Assembly: GCA_037974335.1 (NCBI GenBank)
Contig: CM075743.1
Location: 7,808,449 to 7,872,448, forward strand
Direction: 5' to 3'
Length of the DNA stretch: 64,000 nucleotides
Origin: Prionace glauca
Taxonomy: Eukaryota > Chordata > Chondrichthyes > Carcharhiniformes > Carcharhinidae
Below, piece after piece: positions 46,401-56,200 of the stretch. The translations under genes were made by a program, and so were the position numbers. Each line of letters begins with the position of its first letter. Positions within the stretch are counted from its first letter, which is position 1. A model generated the notes under the pieces. The model had not been told where the DNA came from and ran no database searches. It saw only the letters and a list, made by a program, of their open reading frames with translations.

Positions 46401-47346
46401 CCTCAAATTCCCATTCACAATGAATGTTGCTGTTTTGCTTCGTTGCTAAATATTTCCATGGTGCGATAATGTAATCACAAGGAGTTACTGTACAAAATCT
46501 CACAAATATTAACAATTTATATTTGCTGAGTATTTTCATCCTTTAAATACAGACGACTTCCCAAATCTATAAAAAGATGAAGCAGACTCAGCAAATTTGT
46601 GTTTCTGTTCCCAATAGCTTGTTCTTCTGAGAACTGGTCACCAGCCTGAATTTGGAGATGCTGCCGTTGGACTGGGCTACACACAGTAAGAAGTCAGAAG
46701 TCTGATAACACCAGGTTTAAGTCCAACCGATTTATTTCATAGTAAACTCACAAGCTTTCGGGGTTTGCCCCTTCGTCAGGAGAATGGAGAGTTCTGGCCT
46801 CAGACAGAGCAGATAACAGCACAGTGTTGTCAGACTTCTTATTGTGTTCACCAGCCTGAATCCAGAGACTGTAGCATAAGGGACACCACTCCACATCAAG
46901 ACATGGCTGATTGAGTATCTCTCCCTCATGCCTTCACTGTATTGGAAGAATTTTGCAGGTTGACCATTTACCTGTTCCATCCCATCTTCCATTCCCATAA
47001 AGAGCAGGAGCCGGAAGACCAGAATCCTCAGGCTGTCCATGTCCCACTGCGGCTGCCAGAGAGGATGGAAAATCAGAAGCTCAGACAAATCTCCGTTCGC
47101 TGCAGTGGGATGGGAAAATCCCGGCTGCGAGCGAGGTCGGAGAATCTGCTCCAGAGACTCTACCCACTGCAAGGAGAAACCTCCTTTTGTGCTTTTACAG
47201 GTCTCCAAATATTTAAACATCTCTCTCTGTCTCATATGTTTGCATAACCGGCAGACTAGAGTTAAACTAACACTGATTATCTGACTGTCCAGCTCTGGCT
47301 GTTACTCACCGGGCAGAGAGGAAAGGAGGAGAATCAAAATCCACAT
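25430..47346 (-). CDS. Gene B: complete V-C2-V-C2 receptor with NxxR transmembrane segment
   Basis: The only copy complete here. Exons: 47310-47346 (37 nt), 42736-43044 (309), 35914-36237 (324), 33127-33432 (306), 29480-29803 (324), 28106-28223 (118), 27076-27175 (100), 25430-25477 (48 with stop). They total 1566 nt, or 521 residues, and all phases match. Order: signal peptide, V1, C2a, V2, C2b, Ser/Thr-rich stalk, membrane helix with an Asn-x-x-Arg motif, 20-residue basic tail without ITIM. From known NxxR receptors I infer pairing with FcR-gamma and activating signalling. Family placement (skate MDIR-like, with CD300/pIgR-type V and FcR-type C2) rests on motif recall, not a database search. 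The last exon is the least certain part. A pIgR-like or CMRF35-like automatic name would not be surprising. Confidence 0.85.
25665..26430 (+). mobile_element. Second LINE family, decayed reverse transcriptase, unit 1
   Basis: Pieces in order: VKASAPELAAPLGKLFQYS, MWKFAQVGLHKKEDRSN, LMEEVINSATKRHLLSNNQL, LDIKAAID, RSEMGMFAVDCTMF. Frames shift and stops are frequent. The wording (SNNQL, WKFAQV) differs from the CR1 copies, so it is another non-LTR family. Confidence 0.7.
26695..26985 (-). mobile_element. LINE 3' fragment, reverse strand, unit 1
   Basis: Minus strand reads FFKRDVRGRFFTQRAVNA and EEVVEADSITTFKRHLDR, the LINE C-terminal region (compare RRNFFTQRVVNLWNSLP). It ends 90 bp from the gene B transmembrane exon donor. 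Confidence 0.65.
27076..27175 (-). CDS. Gene B exon 7: transmembrane segment with NxxR motif
   Basis: 100 nt: acceptor TTTCTTCCAG (phase 2), donor GTGAGG (phase 0). Encodes SLLSFIIWNVIRWGLF followed by TLLVICVISVTWCTRKSQ. The Asn and Arg lie in the outer third of an otherwise hydrophobic helix, as in NLIR of FcR-alpha, NKp46 and LILRA, where the Arg contacts FcR-gamma. Basic residues TRK mark the cytoplasmic side. Confidence 0.85.
28106..28223 (-). CDS. Gene B exon 6: Ser/Thr-rich stalk
   Basis: Same 118-nt exon as in gene A, phase 1-2, donor GTACAG. Joins the transmembrane exon through a split Ser codon (AG then T). Confidence 0.75.
29480..29803 (-). CDS. Gene B exon 5: C2b domain
   Basis: Protein identical to gene A C2b; one synonymous base in the DCS codon. 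Acceptor CCCACAG, donor GTAAGTG. Confidence 0.93.
30102..31493 (+). mobile_element. LINE 3' fragment with nested SINE, unit 2
   Basis: Counterpart of 2975-4366 with the same nested SINE at about 30893-31254, so both predate the duplication. Confidence 0.8.
31527..31865 (-). mobile_element. LINE reverse-transcriptase fragment, unit 2
   Basis: Counterpart of 4400-4738. Confidence 0.58.
31998..33072. mobile_element. GC-rich intron insertion, unit 2
   Basis: Counterpart of 4871-5953; lacks the 16-bp doubling and has a longer GGGGTGGGGG run near 32826. Confidence 0.6.
33127..33432 (-). CDS. Gene B exon 4: V2 domain
   Basis: Same borders as gene A V2. Variants: KYWCRG, KTRRVF, MKDLHSG and RDPMYNV. 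Open, with all conserved Cys and both core Trp present. Confidence 0.93.
33982..34119 (-). mobile_element. SINE tail, unit 2
   Basis: Counterpart of 6863-7000. Confidence 0.68.
34250..34589. repeat. Degenerate minisatellite, unit 2
   Basis: Counterpart of 7131-7470 with the same repeat number, so not expanding recently. Confidence 0.62.
35096..35695. repeat. Unclassified intron repeat, unit 2
   Basis: Counterpart of 7976-8575. Confidence 0.45.
35914..36237 (-). CDS. Gene B exon 3: C2a domain
   Basis: Same exon form as gene A C2a, but the start reads ESVSVPVLQFLTPLYVSLPGG, so the extra Cys and the NAS glycosylation site at that place are absent. Also AQG for VRG and SEASKL for SEDSKI. Gene C shares the YVS-PGG form, so this is probably the original C2a sequence. 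Confidence 0.92.
36765..36955. repeat. Direct repeat, left copy, unit 2
   Basis: Pairs with 37553-37745. Confidence 0.58.
37553..37745. repeat. Direct repeat, right copy, unit 2
   Basis: Pairs with 36765-36955. Confidence 0.58.
37837..38065. repeat. Palindromic interspersed repeat, unit 2
   Basis: Counterpart of 10717-10945. Confidence 0.62.
38310..38980 (+). mobile_element. Damaged HE1-type SINEs, unit 2
   Basis: Counterpart of 11190-11860; one base differs near 38316. Confidence 0.68.
39661..39958 (+). mobile_element. HE1-type SINE, unit 2
   Basis: Counterpart of 12541-12840; the end reads TTTTTTCAAAA instead of a longer T run. Confidence 0.78.
40065..42118 (+). mobile_element. 5'-truncated CR1-type LINE, unit 2
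   Basis: Counterpart of 12945-14998. It keeps the same two in-frame stops, so the element was already dead when the unit duplicated. Few differences: AKVLNN for AKILNN, GPQLF for GPQVF, YYLWG for YYLRG. Confidence 0.92.
42382..42550 (+). mobile_element. tRNA-derived SINE fragment, unit 2
   Basis: Counterpart of 15262-15430. Confidence 0.62.
42736..43044 (-). CDS. Gene B exon 2: V1 domain
   Basis: Same borders and motifs as gene A V1. Differs at four nucleotides, all changing residues: DTRYKSHN in the BC loop (three changes) and ERTGLLDP near the G strand. All four CD300-type cysteines are kept. Confidence 0.93.
43332..43612 (+). mobile_element. HE1-type SINE, unit 2
   Basis: Counterpart of 16212-16492, but with clearly more differences than the surrounding sequence (for example GGTGCGGGAGTGTGGCGACT, against AAGTGCCGGATTATGGTGAC). 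Confidence 0.78.
44132..45240 (-). mobile_element. CR1-type LINE remnant, longer version, unit 2
   Basis: Adds to the unit 1 version QFTKGGKDKTGNYRPARLTS and QHGFTEAKSCLMKLLEF blocks in one open stretch, and about 80 bp more at its 5' side (minus-strand ESKLAANILTECESFYR), where unit 1 is deleted. Confidence 0.82.
45243..45525 (+). mobile_element. tRNA-derived SINE, only in unit 2
   Basis: GGCTTCGAATCCCACCACAG head, TGATGACCATGAAACC body and GGCCTATATGTGACTCCAGA end; same family as 3766. Lost from unit 1 with the 1.16-kb block. Confidence 0.7.
45911..46215 (-). mobile_element. HE1-type SINE, reverse, only in unit 2
   Basis: Reverse tail GTTTATTTCCTCGTCACAAG, core and head ending GTGCCATCATGCTGCCCC. 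Lies within the block absent from unit 1. Confidence 0.8.
46682..46853. repeat. Repeat with inverted ends, unit 2
   Basis: Counterpart of 18526-18690 with a 7-bp AGAAGTC doubling in the left end. Confidence 0.58.
47310..47346 (-). CDS. Gene B exon 1: signal peptide
   Basis: Identical to the gene A leader exon (MWILILLLSSLP plus one base), donor GTGAGTA at 47303-47309, ATG at 47344-47346. Confidence 0.85.
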
Positions 47347-47492
47347 TGTTCTGTTGGAGATCAGATCAGTGCTTGTCATCAGGCCCCCAGCTCCTGTGTC
47401 TCACAACCTGAAATGAGGGTCAAAAATAAATTCTATCGGAAAATTAAACGAAGAAGAAGACAACAGGAAATGGGGTCATGAAACCACAGTCA
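47347..47492 (-). promoter_or_regulatory. Putative 5' UTR/promoter of gene B
   Basis: Near-identical to the gene A leader region, but the first ETS-like core reads ATCGGAAA instead of ACCGGAAA; the AGGAAAT core is kept. Confidence 0.2.
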
Positions 47493-48454
47493 GTCACTTT
47501 GCAAAATCTGGCTCCTCAGAACCTGAAGTTCTGTCAGTTTCATTTTGCAGAAGTAATTATTGTTAAAAGAATGTAAAATTCTGGAAACAAGGTGTTAAAA
47601 AGTCAGAGCCTATGGATAATACTGACCCAAGGCAAGTTTTATTCTTAATTGTGTGTGGAGATGACAACCTTTGCAATTTTTACAATGTTAAAGCACGTGG
47701 GGCAGAATTCAGTCAGAAAAGGATCTCAATTCACAGAGAGAAGGTTGTGGGTGAAAGGAAATTGTGATTGAGTAAGTGGGAGGAGGATTCAATTCCAAAT
47801 TGAGGATACAACTACTCAACGCCCTGTGACATGGGGCCGTGTATTTGCCAAGACAGAGATGGTGATGAATGATCCTGGTGAGTGTCATATTGTTTAAACA
47901 TTGATCTGAACTTTACGCACTGGAAGTGGGCGTGTGGTGCTCCTGATCACCCCAGGAATGGCACGCGATTACGTTTGGAGGGTGACATCATTGCATCATC
48001 TCACAATATTTTCTTCAGTTGGTAGACGCAGAATGTGGAAAAGTATCGTCACAATTAAAGGGGTGTGGAGCCAATGGTGAGATCACCCTGGGTAACTCCC
48101 TCCTGAAAATGTGCCACTGTTGCCTCTGCTGGCTCTGCTGCTGGTGGGACAGGGCATACCCAGGGTGGGGGCGGGGGTGAGAGCGATCATAGAGTGACTT
48201 ACCTTTCTATTTGTGAGCCCGATATCTCAGAGGTTCCCCATCGCTGGCAGCTTGGTTGGAGGCAACTGGCAGACCCTGATGCCCTGTAGGCCCTGATTAA
48301 CTTGCCAGCCTTGCTCTGGCAAGTGTAGTTGGTGCAAGCCTCAATGGAGTGGGAGATTCCAGTGCCATATTCTGGGGGGGGCCTCAATTTCTCCAACTCC
48401 CCCCACCCCTCTTCATTCCAGAAGGGTCGGGCGACCAGATCCCCACAAGTGTGT

Positions 48455-48510
48455 GTGGGGGGGGGGGGGGGGGGGGGGGGCGGGGGGAGGGGGTGGGGTG
48501 GGGGGGGAAG
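48455..48510. repeat. Long G tract, unit 2
   Basis: GTGTGTG followed by about 25 uninterrupted G and further G-rich runs; clearly longer than in unit 1. Assembly length is uncertain. Confidence 0.7.
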
Positions 48511-49906
48511 TTGGGCTATAATAAACCCCGTTGGAATGAAACACTGTTGGTGGGGAAGGGGCGAACAGGCCCGGAGACTTCAGTCCCAATCCTGCTAATA
48601 ATATTTAAATTGGATTTGAATGATGATTTGAACAAATTATGCAGCTCTGCTCCAGAGATCGCGCAGAGCTGATGGCGCCGGAATTCTGGCACATGGAGAC
48701 TCCTGGAGGCCGTAGTGTCCAGCAAGGAATCCCCGAAATGGCCTATCCACTGGGCACTATCGAGCAGTGCAGCGACATGGGAGAATCGTCCCCGTGTTTT
48801 ATCTTTTGTCTTCTTACATTTCCCCTTATGCTTCTTAAAAATTTCTATTTCTCAGAACATATGACACCACTTTTTTAAGAGCATTTTCCAAATTGCAAAA
48901 CCTTCTTCTTCCCTTTGAACTTTAGCAACTGAATACAAGAAAGCTTCCTTATCTCCTGATGCAGATTTCTACCCATGTCTTCTTCACATTCTGAAAATTC
49001 AGCTTGGCCAGATTTACTCAAAGTGCATTCCTTGCACACTCAGATTTCTTTGATATCTTTACTCCTGCAGATTACTCGTCCCAGTTTAAGTGAATTAGTC
49101 ACATGTAGAGATCCATAACGCAGTTCACAGAACAACACAGAACGAGATCAGGTGAGTGTGATGCGCCCTCACCACTGGGCAACACCAGCTGACCTAATCC
49201 ACGAATGCGCACTAACATGCCTGTGACTGCGCTGGTGATTGGTCAGAAGGAGGATGTGACATAGGTGCATCTATGAGCAGCTCCTCCCCGGGCATCAAGG
49301 GAGGGACCCTGTCGTCTCTCTGGGGTTGTGAAGGTGGCACATCTGAGGGAGGAAGAGTAAATGTGAGTCACAACCATCATTACAAAGTCACAGTGCATGT
49401 ATTGTGGCCGCTTCTCACAATGGACAACAGACTCGATAAGAACACATTGGCATTGATTGGTAAATTGGGAAGCAGAGTGCCCAGGGGCATTGTATGCCTG
49501 CTTGGCATGAGATGCAGCTCCTGAAGCCATGATTGCTACTCCGACAGATAATATCCTTCCAGGCACAGACAGATTCTGTACAGCTCCCTGAGGCTTCTGA
49601 CCACTTCTTGGCAGCCCTCAGCGAGTTCCCTGTCCACTTTCAAATCCCCCCTCCCCCAGAAACCCCATTGCACCTAGTACATGCCCTGCTGCCACCCATA
49701 CAAGTTGATAGTGAGCCATTCCCCACATGTTTCTCACTGGCCGGCCAGAATGGAATAGGGGTCAGGGGGTTGAACAGGGACAGCAGTGGATATCACACAC
49801 GCCTCCAGGCTGCTAATCATGCTTCCACGTCAAGCCTAAAATTCAGAGCATAGAGGGTATCAGACAGGCTTAAAACCTTGCCATCAGCCCTGTGTGTCTC
49901 CACTCA

Positions 49907-50249
49907 CAGGGTGGCACGGTAGCACAGTGGTTAGTGCTGCTGCTTCATAGCTCCAGGGACCTGGGTTTGATTCTCGTGTCACTGTTTATGTAGATTCTCC
50001 TCGTGTTTGCGTGGGTTCTCTCCAGGTGCTCCGGTTTCTTCCCATAGTCCAAAGATGTTCGGGTTAGGTTGATTGGCCAAGCTAAAAATCGGTCTTCGTG
50101 TCCTGGGATTTGTAGGATAGAGGGGTCAGTTGGTAAATATGTAGAGATCTCGGGGTAGGACCTGGGTGGGATTGTGGTTGGTGCAGACTCGATGGACCGA
50201 ATGGCCTCTTTCTGTACTGTAGGGTTTCTATGATTCTATGATTCTACTC
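49907..50249 (+). mobile_element. HE1-type SINE, unit 2
   Basis: Counterpart of 22088-22430. Confidence 0.78.
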
Positions 50250-50516
50250 TGCTGAAGGCAGCTCCCCCAGCTCCTGGCTGAAGGGCAACTCTGTGACATG
50301 TGAGGAGATTGGGACATTGGAGACATCACCTGGAGTCTAAACCAAGTAAAATATAGCAGTGATCCATACTGGGAAATGTCCCTGATACTCTGGATAAACT
50401 CCACTGGAACATTTGGATACATTTGGGGATCCATTGCCCTTGGCTCTGTCAACAAGCACCTGAACTCTCTGCAGTCGGGTCAACAGAGTCCGAGTGTCAG
50501 CAATAGAGTTTGGAAT

Positions 50517-50740
50517 TCAAATCCTGTTTTTTGTACGGAGCTGTGCTTCAATCACATTCTGTTTAATATCGATTCCACAAAGACACTGGGATTGGAGACT
50601 CTCGATGCAACTTTCTTCATATTCAGGAGATTGAACAGTTATTTCAATGAGATTCCCTCCATATCCGTAATTCCCGATGTTCTGTGTCTGACATGTTGCA
50701 GTAAATGTCGAAAGTTGACATGGAGAAAGATTGTAAAAGT
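50517..50740 (-). pseudogene. Unassigned open segment with Ig-like end, unit 2
   Basis: Counterpart of 22698-22921; GIDIKQN replaces GINIEQN. Still open, but units are too similar for that to mean much. Confidence 0.22.
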
Positions 50741-51035
50741 TTAAAGTTTCTTTATTAGTGTCACAAGTCGGCTTACAGTAACACTGCGATGAAGTTACTG
50801 TGAAAATCCCTTTGTCTCCATACTCTGGCACCTGTTGGGGTACACTGAGGGAGAATTTAACATGGCCCAACCAGCACGTCTTTCGGACTATGGGGGAAAA
50901 CCAGAGCACCCGGAGGAAACCCACGCAGACACGGGAAGTAAGTGTAAACTCCACACAGACACCCAATCCGGGAATTGAACCTGGATCTCTGGTGCAATGA
51001 GGCAGCAGTGCTAACCACTACTAACCACTACCCAA
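50741..51035 (-). mobile_element. HE1-type SINE, reverse, unit 2
   Basis: Counterpart of 22922-23217; the head end is rearranged to CTAACCACTACTAACCACTA in place of ACTACGCCACTGTGCC. Confidence 0.78.
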
Positions 51036-51405
51036 ATATAAGTGGATTAATCTGAGTGACAGTTTAATCAGCTTCTCCTTGTTCACCAACACAATCCTGT
51101 ATTCGATAAATGAGGGGAATTGTGTCTGCTTTTTAACAGTGGGCCCCCTGAAACATTCTCAGGAACCCCCTGGTTGGAAATTCCTGAGCTGGAATAGAAA
51201 GTGTATAAAATGATGCAAGTGTTTGACAAGAAGATTCATCATTGCCCCTTCCCACAGAGCGCTGTGGTGCCATAAAGAGAGAGGGATGCTGGGAGTTCAA
51301 CCCCAGATACATGAACCCCCACACAGAGAGACATTAAGGCAGGACCTCCTACATAAGCCCCACTCACACTGTACTACCAGTAATAGTCTGAGTCTCGGCT
51401 TTAGT

Positions 51406-51541
51406 CATGATGTGGAGATGCCGGAGTTGGACTGGGGTAAACACAGTCAGAAATCTCATAACACCAGGTTAAAGTCCAACAGGTTTATTTGGTAGCAAAC
51501 ACCACAAGCTTTCGGGGCTTTGCCCCTTCATCAGGTCAATT
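51406..51541 (+). repeat. Shark interspersed repeat, unit 2
   Basis: Counterpart of 23590-23725. Confidence 0.58.
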
Positions 51542-51813
51542 CCCCACTCGCCTGCCAAAGGATCAAAGCCCCGAAAGCTAGTGGCGGGTTTAGTGACAGA
51601 CTGAGGGAGGGAGACATCTTGTAACCTGCACACTGTGAGTCTGAGGGAGAGAGGCCAAATTCACTCCTGAATCTGTCAGACTCCATTCCACACTCAATAT
51701 CCCAGTCCTGGTATTGGCCCCTCCCTGAATCCGAGTACAATTGACAACAGGTGCTCTGTTTCCAAGTGAAGACAGGTGAAAATTACTGGCACCAACTGGG
51801 ACATCTTTTTGTG

Positions 51814-51934
51814 TAGCCGACTGTACCTGGTATTCCCAGGCAGTCTCCCATCCAAGAACTAACCAGACCTGAGTCTTTTTAGCTTCTGTGATCAGAAAAG
51901 AATCAGATCTTTTGAGACGAGTATGGCTGTAGGT
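51814..51934 (-). pseudogene. 5S rRNA-derived sequence, unit 2
   Basis: Counterpart of 23998-24118, unchanged by eye. Confidence 0.78.
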
Positions 51935-52600
51935 AGCTCAGTGACTGGGAGTCTCTAATTGGATTTCTGATGTGTTCAGTAGAATTACCAGTTCATTGGC
52001 AAGCTCCAATAAAATCAAGCAGCAACTCCTTAAAAAAACAGTTCCTACCAGTTGAGGGCAGAGTTATTCCGAATTTATTTTATTTCCTTCTGGGTGGAGT
52101 GGAATTCAAGGACAAAATCTTGCATTTATATAGAGCCTTTATCCCAGTAAAACTGGCAGAGGGATTTGGATGGGTTGAATTTAATGCAGGGTGGGAGATG
52201 CCCAGGTATTGGAATAGCCGAGTGAGGAGGTACCTACAGTGTGGATGAGGACGCGATTGGACAGGGAGATAGATGGAGTCAAAGGTGTTTCTTGTGGGGG
52301 ACAAAGACAATGGTTTCACTGTTCACAATGTTCGGTTGTAATTTTGGATCATCCAGGACTGGCTGTTGTCGAGCAGCTGGAGCAGCTGTCCCACAGCACA
52401 GAGACAGTGTGGGGAGGGGGAACAGGAGAGGTGGAGCTCAGACAGGGGATTAGGCTTCAGGCTTGAACCTGAACTTGTAAACATGCGGAAACAAGGAAAC
52501 TTTCACAGTGTAGATTGCGTTTGCTAAAATAAAGATGAAGTCATAACAGAATGAAATTAAGAGAAATTCAGCTTTCTGAAGTAAAGGGAAATACATTCTT

Positions 52601-52836
52601 GATTTGATTTGATTTATTGTTGTCACAGGTATTGGTTTACAGTGAAAAGTTTATTTTATTGCACGCTATACAGACAAAGCATACCGCTCATAGAGTAGGA
52701 AAGGAGAAAGTGCAGAATCCAATGTTGCAGTCATAATATAAAAGTGTTAGATCAAAGTTTTAAAGCATAGAACGAGAGTAAAATATAGAATTAGAAAGTA
52801 TGCTGGGCACAGCTTGCAAGAAGTCACCTCACTTCG
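52601..52836 (+). repeat. Shark interspersed repeat, unit 2
   Basis: Counterpart of 24785-25020. Confidence 0.48.
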
Positions 52837-53142
52837 GTGCCATCTTGAGAAAACAACTGTTTATTTAAACCAGTGTGTCTCCCATCCTATTGTTATCCAG
52901 GAACATTCAATGTGGAACTTATCATTGGAGTGAATTGTTTCCAGCGACTGCAAAAATCATGGTGTCTATTTCTTCCAGAATGTGCTCGTCTTTAAATTGA
53001 GAGTGATTAATGTAAGAATATGAAACAAGAATTGTAGACATTAGGTCAGTAAACAGGTCAGTTATTGTCCTGATTTTGATATGCAACTTGAAGGTTGCAG
53101 CCACTAAAATTTTGGTTAGAATCATTAAATGACAAAAAACAT

Positions 53143-53148
53143 TTTATT
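53143..53148 (-). terminator. Candidate polyadenylation signal of gene C
   Basis: AATAAA on the minus strand in the same place as in unit 1. Confidence 0.35.
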
Positions 53149-53245
53149 TTGTAGATTTGGCAAAAGAAATGTTGAAAGCTGGATGAGGAATGGATATTTG
53201 ACCAGGATGCAAAATTCTGTTGATGTAGATGGAATCCCGGAATCT

Positions 53246-53293
53246 TCAATTTCCCACCTTGGTCCAACAGTGACAATCGGATTCAGTGAGTGA
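53246..53293 (-). CDS. Gene C candidate tail exon
   Basis: Same acceptor, 15 residues and TGA as the gene B candidate; AATAAA at 53143-53148. Confidence 0.42.
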   Translation of the reverse strand, partial: SLTESDCHCWTKVGN

Positions 53294-56200
53294 CTGGAAA
53301 AGAAAATCGTCGGATTCATTGAGACTGGGAGAACGATGCATCAATTGACATTTCAGTCTTGAACAGAATTCTGGAAATGGCAACAATTTGGGGCAGTTTT
53401 GAGATCACATTGATCACCCATTGCTGGGAAGAACAGTCATTTGTATCCTTCATAAAGACCTGTAACATTACTTTCTCATGGGTGACTGATGTTTCCCTCT
53501 GGCTGTGATTAACTCTCTGGTAAGAATAGTGAAGGCTTCTGCCCCAGAACTTGCCGCACCTCTAGGCAAGCTCTTCCAGTACAGCGACAGCACTGGCATC
53601 GACCCGGCAATGTGGAAATTTGCTCAGGTAGGTCTCCACAAAAAGGAGGACAGATCCAACCTGGCCAATTACTGCCCATCAGTCTAATCTTAATAATCAG
53701 TAAACTGATGGAAGAGGTCATCAACAGTGCCACCAAGAGGCATTTACTCAGCAACAACCAGCTCATGGAGACTCAATTTGGGTCAGCCAGGGACACTCAG
53801 CTCCTGGCCCTATTATAGCCTTGGTTAAAACATGGACAAAAGAGCTGAATGCCAGAAGAGGTGAGAGTGACTACCCTGGATATCAAGGCAGCAATTGACT
53901 GAGTGTGGTACTAAGGAGCCTGAACAAAATCGGAGTGAATGGGACTCAGGGGAAAGCCCTCCACTGGTTTGAGTGATACCTGGCAGAAAGGAAGGTGGTT
54001 GTTATGGTTGGAGTTCAGCCATCTCAGCTCCAGAACATCACTACACGAGTTACAAAGGATTCTCAGCCCAAACACCTTCAGCAATGCCCTTCCTTCCAAC
54101 ATGAGGTCAGAAATGGGGATGTTTGCTGTTGACTGCACAATGTTTAATATGATTTGTGACTCTTCACATACTGAAGCCTCAATGTCCAATTGCAGCAAGA
54201 TCGAGACAATATCCAGGCTTGGCCTGACATGTGGCAAATAACTTTCACGCCACTTGGCTGGGGGAAATTGTCAAGCAATGCCGGGGGCAGTGTTGGGAGT
54301 GGGGAGAGGCAGGAGGGTGGAGGTATTATTTGAGGTCGGAGGGTGGTGTATGTGGGGATTGCAGTACCATCTTAACATTTATAAATCTGGCCAGACTTTA
54401 AAAATAGCGTTTCAATCCTGAGGAAACTAAGTTGCTGTCAGGGTGGGCTCAGTCACAGCCTGTCCTGCCAGCGTGACACCATGGCACTTGTTCCGAGTAA
54501 TACGGCAGAACAAAGAACAATATAGGAACAGGCCACCAAGTCTGTGCTGGTACAGATACCTCTCCAATCTAATATTTTCTTGTCTCTATGTGGTCCATAT
54601 CCCTCTATTCAATGCCTTTTCATGGATCTATCCAGATGCCTTTTGAATGTTGTTATAGAGTCTGCTTCCACCACCTCCTCTGGCTGTGCATTCACTGCCC
54701 TCTGTGTGAAAAACCTCCCCCTTACATCTCTCTTAAAAAAGCCACCAGTGGTGCCGATGGCTTTGTTTCCCCCGGTGGACATTGATTTCAATGCAACCTT
54801 CTCTTTACAATATCTGCGATCAGATCAATGTTGTTTTAAATAATTGATGGAGAACTTGCAGAATGATTGTTGTAAAGTCCAAAATCCTCACCTGAGATTT
54901 CCTCGTGCACCATGTGACCGAAATAACACAAATCACCAGGAGGGTAAAGAGCCCCCAGCGAATCACATTCCAGATAATGAAACTGAGCAAACTGGAAGAA
55001 ATACAGAATGATTTGAAGGGAATGAGGCAGCTTCATGTTTGAAACATTAATCTCCTCTTTACACTCTGACCTATTGTAGCAGCACCGCACAGACAAGGCA
55101 CATTAGCTGAAGCAATCAACTAGAGTTTCACTGATCAACTTCATGATGATTAGATACAGATCAAATGGAGCTGGTTTCATTAAATTTCCTCAGTACATCT
55201 GTAATGCTGAGTAAGATCTTAGATGTAAGAATGTTATGAATTGACTGGTCACTGGGACAGCAACATTGTCTGGTGCAATATAACAATGGTGAGATATCTG
55301 TTCAGTGAGTAAGAAACTTCCAATAACATCATCCCACACTGTTCCAAAATAGAATCATATTCCACTCAATATTAACTCTGCTCCTCTCTCCACAGATGCT
55401 GCCGGACCTGCTGAGATTTTCCAGCACTTTCTGTTTTTATCACTCCACAATTCTGTAGTGCACCTCCTAACAGGAAATTCGGAACCATCCAAAAGCAGAC
55501 GGCATTTAACCCTCTCAGTCTGGGAACAATGCGTTAAACTGGACAACTGAGAAGGAGAAGATGACAGTGAGTGCAATGTTGCTGTCAGCGATACTCCAGA
55601 ACACACAGGGTTAAGGAAATCTGGCATTGCTGGAGTGTGACAAGCACAACTCCATGAGATTGGGTTCATGATGAAGTGATTAACATGAATAATGAAAACT
55701 GCACCATTGAAGATGTGGCAAACAGAAAAAGCTCACTTAGTCTGAATTTCCATTGACAGAAACAGCAACTTTGTTTGGAAGCTAACACGATAGCACCATG
55801 CAAACACAGCTAGCATTTCCATTGAGGTAAATTGTTGTAAATCTTTATGCCAAAATTGATAATCATTGATTCTGATTGGAAAGCAATGTTAATGGGAACA
55901 TCACCAATGAGAACACTGTACCTTTCACTGACTGGTGTAGATCCTGAAGACATGACTGAAGTTGTGGGTGATTTTGTTGTTAAAACTTCACAAGTATATT
56001 CAGCTCCTATCGAGACATGAGGATAATGTTCAGATTCATCTGATTAAGTCAACCAAGAGAGCCCTCTTCCCAAATGGAACCTCAGGACTTGGTTGGGAGA
56101 ATGGATTTGGGAGAATTCTTTTCCCTCTAATCATCCCCTGTGTGGTAGTGAGGAAAGGGTCTAGTTTATACTCAATATTTGTATTTTGTTCCTTTGCCTG

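Larger units (their letters stand above)
27124..54939. repeat. Tandem unit 2
   Basis: 27816 bp. The extra length against unit 1 is mostly about 1157 bp of LINE/SINE (45159-46313), less 123 bp and 357 bp present only in unit 1. Confidence 0.95.
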
